Shown: positions 7,886 through 15,725 of the stretch, one piece after another
How the letters are laid out: every line of letters begins with the position of its first letter
Position numbering within the stretch: position 1 is the first letter of the stretch
DNA from: Spirochaetia bacterium UBA5550
Lineage (GTDB): Bacteria; Spirochaetota; UBA4802; UBA5550
Direction: 5' to 3'
NCBI GenBank assembly: GCA_002425885.1
Contig: DINC01000056.1
Location: 1 to 18,957 of the forward strand
Length of the DNA stretch: 18,957 bases
Notes under the pieces: generated by a model
What the model was told of the DNA's origin: nothing
The model's database searches: none
Seen by the model: only the letters and a program-made list of their open reading frames with translations
Position numbers and translations under genes: made by a program

Positions 7886-8525
7886 TAACTCGCATATAGT
7901 TCTGATAGTTCTGATTTCTCTATCTGTTTTTACAGCATGGATTGATCCTTTTAATGATAAAGTTTCTAAAGGAAATAAAAATTATAGTGATAATAAATTC
8001 AGTGAAGCGATGAACAGTTATAAAGAAGCTGAGCAGTATGCCCCTGATGAAAAGAAAAAAAGTATGCTTGAGTTCAACAAGGGGAATGCTGATTACAAAA
8101 TGAACAATTATGAATCAGCCCTGGGTAAATACAGGAATTCGATGAATTCCGGCGACCCTGAAGTTCAGAAGAAAGCTTATTATAATGCTGGCACAACATA
8201 CATGAAGATGGGGAAAAAAAAGGAGGCTGCTGAGAATTTAATTAAAGCTCTGCAGATTGACCCGTCATATGAAAAAGCGAAAAAAAATCTTGAGTATCTT
8301 TTAAAAGAAAAACCACAGGATAAGCAGCAGAATAGTGATAATAAAAGCAGCGGAAATCAGCAGCAGAGCTCAGGGCCGGGTGAGAAAGAGAATGAACAGA
8401 ATAAAGGTGATGAAAAAAAGAACAGTACCCAGGTAAAGAATATGCTTGAGTCTATGAAGAATAAACCGGTAAGACGTCAGAAGGGGAATGGTGATGGAAA
8501 GAAATTTCTTGAAAAATACTGGTAA
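7875..8525 (+). CDS. batC: BatC: TPR protein with N-terminal signal/anchor
   Basis: With the start at 7875 the protein is 216 aa. It begins MRRSNSH, then a hydrophobic segment (about 8-23) that is either a signal peptide or an anchor. Three tetratricopeptide repeats follow, at about 25-58, 65-95 and 100-135; the last is the best formed (YYNAGTTYMKMGKKKEAAE). Residues 145-205 are a low-complexity linker rich in Gln, Asn, Ser, Lys and Glu. The protein ends in FLEKYW; an aromatic, Trp-terminal end is usual for Bat-locus TPR proteins and may be a docking peptide. The TPR domain probably holds BatA/BatB or BatD together in the periplasm. The gene overlaps batB at its start and batD at its end, in line with coupled translation. 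Confidence 0.88.
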   Translation: MRRSNSHIVLIVLISLSVFTAWIDPFNDKVSKGNKNYSDNKFSEAMNSYKEAEQYAPDEKKKSMLEFNKGNADYKMNNYESALGKYRNSMNSGDPEVQKKAYYNAGTTYMKMGKKKEAAENLIKALQIDPSYEKAKKNLEYLLKEKPQDKQQNSDNKSSGNQQQSSGPGEKENEQNKGDEKKNSTQVKNMLESMKNKPVRRQKGNGDGKKFLEKYW

Positions 8526-10095
8526 AATACTAACAGCTGTTATTTTAATTATTGCTTTCTATTCCCCTTTGTCTGCCGCAGACATTAAATCAGAATTAAG
8601 CAGAAGCAGGATTGCTGCTGGTGACAGTACTACCCTGAAGGTAATGATTTCAGGAAGCACTGCTGACATACGTCCGCTTAAAGTTCCCGCTATTAAAGGA
8701 TTGGATATCTCATTATCCGGTACCTCGCGCAGCTTTCAGTTTATTAATGGCAAGTCATGGACAGGAATTATTCTCAGTTTTACCCTTCAGGCGGAGAAGA
8801 AGGGGGTATACAGGGTGCCGCCCTTTATTATTGAGGCGGACGGCGAGAGGCTTCAGACAGAAGAGTTTATTCTTACTGTAGATGAAGGCGAATCCGGAAG
8901 TGATGTGTCATACGGTATTCTGCGTGGAGAAGTTGAGCTTACTGCTGCAGAGATTTATGCAGGTGAACCTGTAATAATGCGGTATTACCTGAAAACTGAC
9001 AGCAGCGATATTAGAATTGAAGGTATGAGAGAGCAGCCTGAATCAAAGGGCTTTGTTATTAAACATATTAAAGAGGGTGAGACTGCAGCGGGTGAAAATG
9101 CCGGTAATGGAAGAATTTATCTGGCAACATACTGCCTTGTTGCCGCTGAAAGCGGCAGACACGAAATAGGCGGCGGTGCATTGTCTGTAGTAGGGGAAAC
9201 AGGAGGCGGTTTTTTCTCCCGTGTAGTGAGAAAAGAGATCCGGTTTCCGAAGAAAATAATTAATGTTAAAGCACTCCCTTCCAAAGACCGTCCGAATGCT
9301 TTTAACGGGGATGTAGGTGAATTTTCCATTGAAGCCGGCGAGACTCAGGGAGGATTCGTAGAGGGGGAGGAGATTAGAATTCCTGTAAAGGTGAGGGGGC
9401 GCGGAAATTTTCTGATGATGTCGAAGCTTACTGCTGAGAATCAGGATGGAATTAAACTCCTGGTTGAAGAGAAAGAACCGGTTCTCTCAATTGACAACAG
9501 AACACTTGCCGGAGAAAAAGATTATACAATAACAGTTATTCCGGACAAAGCCGGTGAGTGCAATATCGGTAAAATTATTCTTCCATATTTTAATCCATAT
9601 AAAGGAGTATACCAGCAGGCGGAAAGTCACCCTCTGTCATTCACTGTATCTCCTTCCGCATCCGAAAAAAATTCCGGCGAAGAGAAAACTGCCGGTGAAG
9701 AAAAAAATTCATGGCCCGCGACTATATTCATTCTATCAGTAATTATAATTCTCGGCTGCGGAGTGATCCTTTACCTTCAGACCGGAAGATACAGGATTGT
9801 ACGTGCTGATGATATTCAGAAAGAGCAAAAGAGGGAACCGGAACCGGCTGTTGTTGATCAGAAAATAATTCTTCGTGAAGAATTTGAAAAAACTTACGCA
9901 GAGCGCAACAAAGACCTCTTCCTTCAGAAAAGTGAAAAGCTTGCAGGTTTAATTTCTGAAAAGAGAAAAGTGACTGAAATAAATGAAGAGTTTCTGAAGA
10001 TAAGGGAGTTGATAAATCTTTACAGGTACGGCGGCGCACCATTAACAGATGAAGATATGAAGAGGATATATGAGGTGATTAAAAAGCTCTCCTGA
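8494..10095 (+). CDS. batD: BatD: periplasmic beta-domain membrane protein
   Basis: About 533 aa. I prefer the ATG at 8494 because AAGGGG (8481-8486) is 7 bases upstream; the ATG at 8488 is only one base from that site. A signal peptide (about 1-28, ending SAADIK) leads to a long periplasmic part made of repeated beta-sandwich-like segments (VSAGDSTTL-type openings recur, for example RIAAGDSTTLKV near 40 and AEIYAGEPVIMRYYL near 150), which is the BatD arrangement. One membrane helix (about 407-428) and a charged helical cytosolic tail of about 105 residues follow. The start overlaps batC by 32 bases. BatD is the terminal gene of the locus, and its stop lies inside the terminator hairpin. The family call is firm; the molecular function of BatD is not known. 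Confidence 0.9.
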   Translation: MERNFLKNTGKILTAVILIIAFYSPLSAADIKSELSRSRIAAGDSTTLKVMISGSTADIRPLKVPAIKGLDISLSGTSRSFQFINGKSWTGIILSFTLQAEKKGVYRVPPFIIEADGERLQTEEFILTVDEGESGSDVSYGILRGEVELTAAEIYAGEPVIMRYYLKTDSSDIRIEGMREQPESKGFVIKHIKEGETAAGENAGNGRIYLATYCLVAAESGRHEIGGGALSVVGETGGGFFSRVVRKEIRFPKKIINVKALPSKDRPNAFNGDVGEFSIEAGETQGGFVEGEEIRIPVKVRGRGNFLMMSKLTAENQDGIKLLVEEKEPVLSIDNRTLAGEKDYTITVIPDKAGECNIGKIILPYFNPYKGVYQQAESHPLSFTVSPSASEKNSGEEKTAGEEKNSWPATIFILSVIIILGCGVILYLQTGRYRIVRADDIQKEQKREPEPAVVDQKIILREEFEKTYAERNKDLFLQKSEKLAGLISEKRKVTEINEEFLKIRELINLYRYGGAPLTDEDMKRIYEVIKKLS

Positions 10096-10112
10096 AATCA
10101 GAGAGCTTTTTT
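10081..10112. terminator. Bidirectional intrinsic terminator containing both stop codons
   Basis: AAAAAGCTCTC (10081-10091) pairs with GAGAGCTTTTT (10101-10111) around a 9-base loop, and T10112 completes a T6 run on the plus strand. On the minus strand the left arm gives a T5 run. The batD stop TGA (10093-10095) and the mazG stop (10098-10100) both lie in the loop. This is a compact, symmetrical terminator for two large convergent operons. Confidence 0.88.
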
Positions 10113-10883
10113 CTTGGCGTCCTCCCAGAGTTTATCCATCTCCTCTAAAGACATTGAGTTTATGGATCTCCCCTGTTCTGCGGACACAGATTCAATATGG
10201 CTGAAACGTTTAATGAATTTGTTCACTGTACCACGGAGTGCGTCTTCCGGGTCGATCCCCCTGAAGCGGAGTACATTCACTATGCTGAATAGGATGTCTC
10301 CAGCCTCATCTTTCATCTCTTCTGTGCTGTTGTTTGATACAGCCTCTTTGAATTCTTCAAGCTCCTCGTCTATTTTTTTTACTGCATCATCGATCTTTTC
10401 CCAGTCAAAGCCGACGTGAGAAACCTTTTCCTGTACACGGTATGCCATAGTCAGTGCCGGCAAATGGCGCGGTATACCTGCAAGGACCGATCTTCGGCCA
10501 TCTTTCTCCTCTTTCTTAATCTGCTCCCAGCGGTTCTTTACACCATTGGAATCATTTATATCCTCATCACCAAAAACATGCGGGTGACGGCGGATAAGTT
10601 TATCAACGATCCCCTGTGCCACATCCTCAACAGTGAAAAGTGACTGTTCATCAGCAATCTGTGCGTGAGCATAGACCTGGTATAATAAATCTCCAAGCTC
10701 TTCGCGGAAATCCTTTATATCACCTTTGTCTATGGCATCGATTACTTCGTAGGCCTCTTCTATGAGATAAGGCTTGAGAGAAATAAAGCTCTGCTCTCTG
10801 TCCCATGGACATCCATCCGGTGCCCGGAGAATTGCTGCAATTTCTTTAAGGCGTAAAAGAGGATTTTTTTCATTATTATTCAT
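10098..10883 (-). CDS. mazG: Nucleoside triphosphate pyrophosphohydrolase MazG
   Basis: A 261-aa, two-domain MazG, almost the same length as the E. coli enzyme. The N-terminal domain carries the signature PDGCPWDREQS (22-32) and the metal-binding helices E42-E43-x-x-E46 and E61-E62-x-x-D65. The family's RRHPHVFGD motif follows, then WEQIKKEEK, then the second domain with EELEEFKEAV and DEAGDILFS. The enzyme hydrolyses nucleoside triphosphates to monophosphates and pyrophosphate, cleaning non-standard nucleotides from the pool and, in some bacteria, lowering stress alarmones. It is the last gene of the rpsF block and starts one base after the stop of the hydrolase gene. Only a GGGG-type Shine-Dalgarno sequence is visible, 9 bases upstream. 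Both catalytic domains look intact. Confidence 0.95.
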   Translation of the reverse strand: MNNNEKNPLLRLKEIAAILRAPDGCPWDREQSFISLKPYLIEEAYEVIDAIDKGDIKDFREELGDLLYQVYAHAQIADEQSLFTVEDVAQGIVDKLIRRHPHVFGDEDINDSNGVKNRWEQIKKEEKDGRRSVLAGIPRHLPALTMAYRVQEKVSHVGFDWEKIDDAVKKIDEELEEFKEAVSNNSTEEMKDEAGDILFSIVNVLRFRGIDPEDALRGTVNKFIKRFSHIESVSAEQGRSINSMSLEEMDKLWEDAKKKAL

Positions 10884-10884
10884 T

Positions 10885-11517
10885 TTATCTGGCCCCGTAG
10901 TATTGTTTCTGCTCTGCGACCGTGGAAACCGGGTTGCGGCCGTAATGATGTCCGGGCCATATCTTTGTATGGTCAGGCAGAGTAAGTATTTTATTCCTTA
11001 TCGAATCAGCAAGGTCGCGCTCCGAGCTGTCCGGAAGATCAGTCCGGCCTACACCCTCTGTAAATAGAGTGTCCCCTGTGAAGATATTGTCGCTGCCGTA
11101 GAGGCAGATACATCCTGCCGAATGTCCCGGAGTATGCATCACCCATAGCTGTGTGTTTCCAATTATGATAGAATCGTTGTGTTTGAGAAGCAGAATTTTT
11201 GCGCCGGGATTTTGAGCCTGCTGAGAGAAATCTGCTGTGTCATTTTTTTCAAATCCCCTGATATAATGGAGATCATTTTTATGTATCAGGAGTCTTGCAC
11301 CGGAACGCTTCATAACATAATCATTACCTGATGTGTGGTCATAGTGTCCATGTGTGTTGATTACATATTTGACTGTAGCGTGGTGTTTATCAACTCTGGA
11401 GTAGATGGCATCAAAATCCCCTGCCGGGTCAATAAGAACAGCCTCTTTTGTCGATTCATCAACTACAAGGTAGCAGAATACAGCCATTCCTGTTACTAAA
11501 ACCTGTTCTATAATCAT
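10885..11517 (-). CDS. Metallo-beta-lactamase-fold hydrolase (glyoxalase II-like)
   Basis: With the start at ATG 11517 the protein is 210 aa, the usual size for this group. The zinc ligands are complete: H56-x-H58-x-D60-H61 in NTHGHYDHTSG, H132 in HTPGHSAG, D149 in FTGDTLF, and H190 in WPGHH. GVGRTDLP after the D149 motif is typical of the small hydroxyacylglutathione hydrolase-like proteins. AAGGAG (11529-11534), inside the end of the upstream methyltransferase gene, is 11 bases from the ATG. The frame can be extended upstream to 11601, but that part overlaps the neighbouring gene and does not resemble the fold. The substrate cannot be read from sequence: a thioester such as S-lactoylglutathione, a sulfur compound, or another ester are all possible. 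No thioredoxin or rhodanese domain is fused to it. Confidence 0.92.
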   Translation of the reverse strand: MIIEQVLVTGMAVFCYLVVDESTKEAVLIDPAGDFDAIYSRVDKHHATVKYVINTHGHYDHTSGNDYVMKRSGARLLIHKNDLHYIRGFEKNDTADFSQQAQNPGAKILLLKHNDSIIIGNTQLWVMHTPGHSAGCICLYGSDNIFTGDTLFTEGVGRTDLPDSSERDLADSIRNKILTLPDHTKIWPGHHYGRNPVSTVAEQKQYYGAR

Positions 11518-11525
11518 AATAGATA

Positions 11526-12209
11526 CTACTCCTTTTCTATAATAACATTCATCCCCTGGGTGGTGTTGCTGTAGGCTCCTTTTATTGAGGGGACATTGCA
11601 TGTGCTGAAAAAACGGTATCTCTCAAAGGGATCGGTCTCTGTTCCCTTTGCAATATTTCTGAAAAAAGTTATCTGCTGCATGTGCGGAGGGCCCATGGGG
11701 AACACTGCAACTCCACCGGGTTTGATAAGATTTAATACAGAGTATGGTGAATGGGTGCATCCTGAATATATTATTGCAGCATCAAAAAAACCGGCAGTAT
11801 CATCAAGTTCTGAACAGTCCCCTGCCATAAATTTTATATTAAAAAAACCGTTATCAATGAGGCGTTTTTTTGCATCGATTGCGAGCTGTTCATGCAGTTC
11901 AATCGTCACAATTTTTTTTACCATATTTGACAGGAGCGCGGTAGAATAACCTGAACCGGTTCCCACTTCAAGAAGAGTCCAGCTTTTTTTTGGTGAAAGG
12001 ATGTTCAGCATCTCAGCGAGTACCGCTACATCATCACTCTGTTCGCCGAAACCTATAGGTATAGGCTCAAAGCCGCTGCTTTTTTCCCTGAAAAAAGGCT
12101 CGAAGAACATCTCCCTTTCTACGGATTCAAAAGCATGAAGAATATTAGCATGCAGCTTAAGCTCATGCAGTTTTTTATTAAAATCATTTTTCTTTTTTGT
12201 CATATTCAA
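11526..12209 (-). CDS. Protein-L-isoaspartate O-methyltransferase-like protein
   Basis: A 227-aa SAM-dependent methyltransferase with the PCMT order of motifs: VEREMFFEP (30-38) as the family's E-R-x-x-F-x-P element, PIGFGEQSDD (51-60) where classical enzymes have a PIG-x-GQTIS-type substrate loop, motif I LLEVGTGSGYS (79-89), VTIELHEQLA, and FDAAIIYSGC followed by LIKPGGVAVFPMG. PCMT repairs aged proteins by methylating isoaspartyl residues. The substrate loop departs from consensus, so substrate range may differ. The start is either TTG 12209, four bases after AGGG, or ATG 12203, ten bases after it; the first is annotated. The gene sits 6 bases after the permease gene and 8 bases before the hydrolase gene. 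Membership of the family is likely; true repair activity is inference. Confidence 0.85.
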   Translation of the reverse strand: MNMTKKKNDFNKKLHELKLHANILHAFESVEREMFFEPFFREKSSGFEPIPIGFGEQSDDVAVLAEMLNILSPKKSWTLLEVGTGSGYSTALLSNMVKKIVTIELHEQLAIDAKKRLIDNGFFNIKFMAGDCSELDDTAGFFDAAIIYSGCTHSPYSVLNLIKPGGVAVFPMGPPHMQQITFFRNIAKGTETDPFERYRFFSTCNVPSIKGAYSNTTQGMNVIIEKE

Positions 12210-12215
12210 ACAGCC

Positions 12216-12995
12216 CTATTCTATAATCTGGATAAGATATGTAAGGAAATAATCTGATATAAGTATAACCATTGATGATCGTACAACAGCCTGTATAGTG
12301 GACCGCCCGACACCTGCAGCTCCGCCTGAAGTGCTGAAGCCGCTGTGGCATGAAATTACCGCGATCTCCGCTCCGAAAAAAAATGATTTAGAAAGGCCTG
12401 ACAGAAAATCACCGAGACTTATATTCTGAAGAATATTTGTGAAGTAGGATTCCGGGCCGATCCCGAGAGATGTGTATGCAATTAATGCTCCGCCCAGGAC
12501 ACCCACTATGTCTGTAAGTACAGTAAGACATGGTGTCATCACCAGGCATGCAAGAAACCGGGGTACAGAAAGGTATTGCACAGGCTCGGCAAAAAGTGTA
12601 CGCAGCGCATCTATCTGCTCTGTTACTTTCATTGTGCCTATTTCGGCGGCAATAGATGAGCCGACCCTTCCCGCAAGGAGAAGGGCAGTAAGCACAGGGC
12701 ATAGTTCCCTGAACATCGATATTGTAACAGCACTTCCGATGAATATTGAAGAACCTGCCATGAGCGCATCCATGGCTTTCCCAATCTGCAGCGCCATTAC
12801 CATCCCTGTGAAAAAAAGTGTAATCGTTGTTACAGGGAGTGATTTGTAGCCTATGTCCATCATCTGCGCCATGACGCTGTTCCAGTCAAATGGCGGGCGG
12901 AAAGTCCATAAGATGGTCTCTTTTAAAAGAATAAAGTGAGAACCCAGGGATTCGAAAAATGAAGTCAGAAAATTCTTACTTTCATTCGTATTCAT
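12216..12995 (-). CDS. MlaE/YrbE-type ABC transporter permease
   Basis: A 259-aa permease of the MlaE family (phospholipid-transport ABC systems, inner membrane), of normal length. An N-terminal amphipathic segment (about 10-35) precedes about five membrane helices. The conserved coupling region is clear: RELCPVLTALLLAGR (96-110) then VGSSIAAEIGTMKVTEQIDAL (111-131), followed by PRFLA and the TDIVGVLGGAL helix. In other bacteria MlaE works with the ATPase MlaF and an MCE-domain protein (MlaD) to move phospholipids between the two membranes. Neither partner is encoded here, so the others must lie elsewhere if the system is complete. The start ATG at 12995 overlaps the end of dnaB by 14 bases, with GAGG about 12 bases upstream. 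The family call is firm. Confidence 0.93.
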   Translation of the reverse strand: MNTNESKNFLTSFFESLGSHFILLKETILWTFRPPFDWNSVMAQMMDIGYKSLPVTTITLFFTGMVMALQIGKAMDALMAGSSIFIGSAVTISMFRELCPVLTALLLAGRVGSSIAAEIGTMKVTEQIDALRTLFAEPVQYLSVPRFLACLVMTPCLTVLTDIVGVLGGALIAYTSLGIGPESYFTNILQNISLGDFLSGLSKSFFFGAEIAVISCHSGFSTSGGAAGVGRSTIQAVVRSSMVILISDYFLTYLIQIIE

Positions 12996-14340
12996 TTACC
13001 GGGCTTGCCTCTTCATAGGAATGAGTGTGATCGAGATTTCCGAATTTGGTATATTTATCCCAGAAACGGAGGTCAATATCGCCAATGGGACCGCTTCTCT
13101 GTTTTGCAACTATTACAGTGGCAATCCCTTTTTTCTCTGTGTCCTTCTTTACTCTCTCCTCTCTGTAAAGAAACATTACAACGTCGGCGTCCTGCTCGAT
13201 TGCGCCCGATTCACGGAGGTCAGATAGAGTCGGGATCTGGTCAGCCCTTGATTCAACAGCCCTTGAAAGCTGTGACAGCGCGATTACAGGGATGTTAAGT
13301 TCCCTGGCCAGCTGTTTAAGAAGCCTGGAAATCTCGGCAATCTGAAGGTGTCTGTCAACACGAGAGAGAGATGATATGAGCTGAAGGTAGTCCACAATAA
13401 TAAGTCCAAGAGGAACCTTCTGCGCAAGCCTCCTGGCCTTTGCCCTGATTTCAAGAATGTTGCCTGAAGGAGAGTCATCGATATAAATTGGAGATTTGCT
13501 CAGCTTTGATGAAATCGTGAAGAGTTTTTTGAACTCCTCCTGATCTATATGTCCTGTTCGTACTCTCTGCGAGTCGATCATTGATTCTATACAGAGCATC
13601 CTCATGCCAAGCTGAGTAGCCGGCATCTCAAGAGAGAAGAAGAGCACCGGTGTTTTATGTTTGATTGCCACATGATTCATTATGTTCAGGGCAAATGCGG
13701 TTTTACCCATACCGGGACGGGCAGCTACAATAAGAAGTTCCGAGCCGTGGAATCCGGTGAGAGTCTCGTCAAGTTCTGTGAAACCGCTTGGTATTCCCGT
13801 AACAATTTTTTTTGTCTTATACCATGAATCGATATCATTCATGGTGGCATTGAGTACCTGCTCAATATCCTTGTAATCGGAGGTTATCCGCTGTTCTGTT
13901 ACTTTAAATATATCACGTTCAACTTCATCCATAAGCTCCTCAGTGCTTATGGCGCGGTTGAAACATTTCTCGATGGAGAGTTCCGATATCTCGATAAGCT
14001 TTCTACGGAGGCTCATCTCCTTTATACGTTTGGCATAGACCTCGGCGTTTACCGAAGTTGATGATGACTGGTAAATTTCCGCAAGGGCGGTATTCCCTCC
14101 GATTTTGTCAAAGATACTCCTGTCTATGAGGCGCTGACGGAGTGTCGTGAGGTCAATAGGGAGAGACTTGCGTTCAAGTTCGGTTATTGCTTCATAAATC
14201 AGCCTGTGCTTCTCAAGATAAAAATCCTCCGGCTGGAGGATTTCTGTTACTCTGAGCAGCGCTTCCCTGTTGAGAAGCGCTGATGCAATACAAGCTGATT
14301 CAGTATCAATATCCTGAGGAGGTAACCTGTCTGCGGTCAT
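12982..14340 (-). CDS. dnaB: Replicative DNA helicase DnaB
   Basis: A full-length 452-aa hexameric replicative helicase. The N-terminal helical domain (about 1-105) begins with PPQDIDTESACIASAL and contains the typical FYLEKHRLIYEAI. After the linker comes the RecA-like domain: TGIPSGFTELDE, Walker A ARPGMGKT (207-214), FFSLEMPATQLGMRML, Walker B LIIVDYLQLI, ALSQLSRAVE and SDLRESGAIEQDADVVMFLYRE. DnaB unwinds duplex DNA ahead of the replication fork and recruits primase. AAGGGG (14347-14352), at the end of rplI, is 6 bases from the ATG. Placement after rplI is the common order in many phyla. No intein or insertion is seen in the Walker A or later motifs. Confidence 0.97.
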   Translation of the reverse strand: MTADRLPPQDIDTESACIASALLNREALLRVTEILQPEDFYLEKHRLIYEAITELERKSLPIDLTTLRQRLIDRSIFDKIGGNTALAEIYQSSSTSVNAEVYAKRIKEMSLRRKLIEISELSIEKCFNRAISTEELMDEVERDIFKVTEQRITSDYKDIEQVLNATMNDIDSWYKTKKIVTGIPSGFTELDETLTGFHGSELLIVAARPGMGKTAFALNIMNHVAIKHKTPVLFFSLEMPATQLGMRMLCIESMIDSQRVRTGHIDQEEFKKLFTISSKLSKSPIYIDDSPSGNILEIRAKARRLAQKVPLGLIIVDYLQLISSLSRVDRHLQIAEISRLLKQLARELNIPVIALSQLSRAVESRADQIPTLSDLRESGAIEQDADVVMFLYREERVKKDTEKKGIATVIVAKQRSGPIGDIDLRFWDKYTKFGNLDHTHSYEEASPVNEYE

Positions 14341-14343
14341 AGA

Positions 14344-14787
14344 TTACCCCTTAACGACGGTAACCTTAACAGCAGTGCTTAAACCTTCATCAAGTTTAAC
14401 TGACACAGAGAATTCACCTTCCTGTTTGATCGGATTTTCAAGGAGGATCTTTCTTTTATCAACAGCAAAGCCTTTATCTGCCAGGTGTTTTGCTATATCC
14501 ATAGATGTAATAGAACCGAAGAGTTTACCCTCTTCCCCAACCTGTGCAGGTATAACAAGCTCGATACCTTTCATGCTGTCAGCAAGAGTCTGACTTGCTT
14601 TCTTTCTCTTTTCTTTTTTTATTTTGATGAGTTTCTTCTGATGTTCCATTGCTTTCTTGCTTGATTCATTTGATGCAATAACAAGATTCTTTGGAATCAG
14701 ATAATTTCTTGCGTATCCTTCAGCGACTTCCTTGATATCTCCAGCATCACCAAGGTTTGCTATGTCTTTTTGAAGTATAACTTTCAT
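14344..14787 (-). CDS. rplI: Large-subunit ribosomal protein bL9
   Basis: A 147-aa bL9 of normal length. The N-terminal RNA-binding domain has the classic start MKVILQKDIANLGDAGDI, then VAEGYARNYLIPKNLVI. A long, Lys-rich connecting helix (about 45-75) leads to the C-terminal domain with GKLFGSITSMDIA, the usual second RNA-contact region. bL9 binds the base of the L1 stalk and helps maintain reading frame. AAGGAG (14794-14799), inside the last codons of the upstream membrane protein gene, is 6 bases from the ATG. Confidence 0.98.
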   Translation of the reverse strand: MKVILQKDIANLGDAGDIKEVAEGYARNYLIPKNLVIASNESSKKAMEHQKKLIKIKKEKRKKASQTLADSMKGIELVIPAQVGEEGKLFGSITSMDIAKHLADKGFAVDKRKILLENPIKQEGEFSVSVKLDEGLSTAVKVTVVKG

Positions 14788-14790
14788 GGT

Positions 14791-15723
14791 TTACTCCTTA
14801 TTATTTCGTTCTTTATCAGGGCCGAGCTTTCTGAAATCTGCCCAGAGATCCAGTGCACCCAGACCCGTTAGTAAAATTGTCATAAAAATAAACACCGGTG
14901 CTCCGAGTATAATTAATGTCAGGATTAGCAACGGGAGAATAATTGCCGGTATACCTCTCCTGATCATGAAAAATTTGACGATCCCCAGAGCCTGTGCAAC
15001 ATACAGCGTTGAAACAGCAAGAGCAATATTCAGCGCTGCGATACTGATAGCGGGATAAACGTTACTGTCAAGAAGTATAAAGCCGCCCCATTCCGCGATA
15101 AGTGCAAAAATAAAATAATCATTAATCCTTAAAAACTCCAGGCCTTTAACCTGTGATGCGGCATCTTTCATAACCCACTTTTTCATAATCAGAAAACTTA
15201 ATCCGCAGATTATTGTGCCGAACATAAATGCTGAAAAGGGTACCATATCCCTTGCAAACTGCAGCCATTTGCTGTCTTTGATTATTGCAATTGACCGGGA
15301 GAAGTCCGCTTTCAGCTTTTCGCGGTTTTCCGCCGGAGTTTTATACTCGTCGAAAACCCTGTCCATGTCACCGGTACCCTGCTCCATCATGAGAACTATT
15401 TCGTCTCTCCCTTTCTCTATAATGTCAGTGCCCTGTAAAATCCTGAGAGCATGATATTCAGCAGTAAAGAGAACTGTAAATACGATTGAAGCCAGAGTTA
15501 TATAAAAACCGAAATCTTTACCCTGTTTGAAACATAGACCCCCTGTTGTGCCGAAAGCTGCAGGTATTAAAAAAATTGAAATTAATCCCGCGTAACCCGG
15601 AGCAATCAGGGGAGTTGCAGCAAGGGGAAGAAACAGCGCCATGCTGTACCACCCTGTTTTGTAAAAAAGCCATGCTGAAAAAACAGCAAAAGCAATACCT
15701 GTTAAAAAAAGCAGGAGCCCCAA
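14791..15723 (-). CDS. DUF2232 (YybS-like) polytopic membrane protein
   Basis: A 310-aa membrane protein with about eight predicted helices: three or four in residues 1-95, a hydrophilic helical section at about 97-140 (charged, likely cytosolic), then four or five more up to residue 298. Size, layout and the position between rpsR and rplI match the DUF2232/YybS family, which occurs at this place in Firmicutes, deltaproteobacteria and others. Function is unknown; a transporter-like fold has been suggested for the family. The start is TTG 15723, two bases after the rpsR stop, with no good Shine-Dalgarno sequence. The next candidate ATG (MALFLPL, about residue 28) would remove the first helix, so TTG with coupling to rpsR is preferred. 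The call rests on topology and context. Confidence 0.8.
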   Translation of the reverse strand: MGLLLFLTGIAFAVFSAWLFYKTGWYSMALFLPLAATPLIAPGYAGLISIFLIPAAFGTTGGLCFKQGKDFGFYITLASIVFTVLFTAEYHALRILQGTDIIEKGRDEIVLMMEQGTGDMDRVFDEYKTPAENREKLKADFSRSIAIIKDSKWLQFARDMVPFSAFMFGTIICGLSFLIMKKWVMKDAASQVKGLEFLRINDYFIFALIAEWGGFILLDSNVYPAISIAALNIALAVSTLYVAQALGIVKFFMIRRGIPAIILPLLILTLIILGAPVFIFMTILLTGLGALDLWADFRKLGPDKERNNKE

Positions 15724-15725
15724 AA

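Noticed and set aside
11518..11601. 28-codon upstream extension of the hydrolase frame
   Set aside because: It lies within the methyltransferase gene, has no ribosome binding site, and adds residues that do not belong to the metallo-beta-lactamase fold.
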